Positions 6,025 to 6,184 of a DNA stretch of 6,184 bases are shown piece after piece (positions within the stretch are counted from its first letter, which is position 1; every line of letters begins with the position of its first letter). Origin of the DNA: Draconibacterium sp. (GTDB lineage: Bacteria; Bacteroidota; Bacteroidia; Bacteroidales; Prolixibacteraceae); NCBI GenBank assembly GCA_030595485.1, contig JAUVDE010000212.1:1-6184 (forward strand), read 5' to 3'. Made by a program: the position numbers and the translations under genes. The notes beneath the pieces are model-generated. The model searched no databases, was not told the DNA's origin, and saw only the letters and a list, made by a program, of their open reading frames with translations.

Positions 6025-6184
6025 TTATTCTTCAATAAGAAACCGCTCAAAATTCTCTTTATATTTTACAATTTTTCGTGAAGGACGTTGGCTAGCTTTA
6101 TCGATAAATAGAACTTTTTGTTGAGCAGTGGAACACACATCTCCCTTTTCATTCAGAAAACGAAACTTAAAATTAGACGACACA
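6025..6184 (-). CDS. Acyl-CoA thioesterase, hotdog fold (C-terminal 52 residues; 5' end outside window)
   Basis: An open reading frame enters from the right edge on the - strand and stops with TAA at 6027-6025. The visible 52 residues are VSSNFKFRFLNEKGDVCSTA, then QQKVLFIDKASQRPSR, then KIVKYKENFERFLIEE. The pattern 'F.FRFLNEKGDVCSTAQQKVLFIDKASQRPSR' fits the last two beta strands of FadM/YbgC-type acyl-CoA thioesterases, where 'G.....G.....F.D..T.RP.R.P' is common near the C-terminus. Such enzymes hydrolyse acyl-CoA to free acid and CoA in the cytoplasm. The catalytic Asp or Tyr region lies outside the window, so substrate and activity cannot be judged. The gene points towards the receptor operon but is separated from its promoter by about 280 nt of repeats. 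Confidence 0.6.
   Translation of the reverse strand, partial: VSSNFKFRFLNEKGDVCSTAQQKVLFIDKASQRPSRKIVKYKENFERFLIEE

Overview
The window looks like chromosomal DNA of a member of the Bacteroidota. The base composition is AT-rich, there are no Shine-Dalgarno tracts ahead of the starts, and two upstream regions carry matches to the TAnnTTTG -7 element of that phylum. The outer-membrane receptor has the phylum's usual N-terminal CarboxypepD_reg-like extension. A TTGTCATTTCGA-type inverted repeat, common between genes in these genomes, is also present. The GGCTnnAGCC palindromes suggest a marine or anaerobic Marinilabiliales/Prolixibacteraceae-like lineage, but that is only an impression.

Left part (1-1747, + strand): a tightly packed operon. 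It holds the 3' end of xseA (exonuclease VII large subunit), xseB (small subunit), a 76-residue DUF2007-type protein and deoC (deoxyribose-phosphate aldolase). Gaps are 4, 32 and 1 nt. Exonuclease VII shortens single-stranded DNA and DeoC breaks down deoxyribose 5-phosphate, so the operon joins DNA processing with deoxyribose salvage.

Middle (1832-2962, + strand): a 376-residue protein of the chorismatase-like (FkbO/Hyg5/XanB2) branch of the RidA/YjgF superfamily. It stands alone, with its own putative promoter and no pigment or polyketide genes in view. It converges on the receptor gene. The 207-nt gap between them holds an 82-nt imperfect inverted repeat followed by a perfect 17-bp hairpin with A and T tracts, a good bidirectional terminator.

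Right part (3170-5742, - strand): a TonB-dependent outer-membrane receptor preceded by a clear TPP (THI-box) riboswitch, which marks it as a probable thiamine or thiamine-precursor uptake receptor. A promoter candidate lies just upstream of the aptamer. Between aptamer and start codon is an 8-bp hairpin ending 9 nt before the ATG, and a 10-nt segment that can pair with the 5' side of the aptamer and would prevent that hairpin. This gives a concrete model of TPP-controlled translation and is the most interesting reading in the window.

Far right (5743-6184): a non-coding stretch with a cluster of REP-like palindromes sharing a GGCTnnAGCC core, then the C-terminal 52 residues of a probable hotdog-fold acyl-CoA thioesterase on the - strand, cut by the window edge. 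No wholly new system is evident. The points most worth following are the riboswitch expression platform, the stand-alone thiamine receptor and the orphan chorismatase-like protein.
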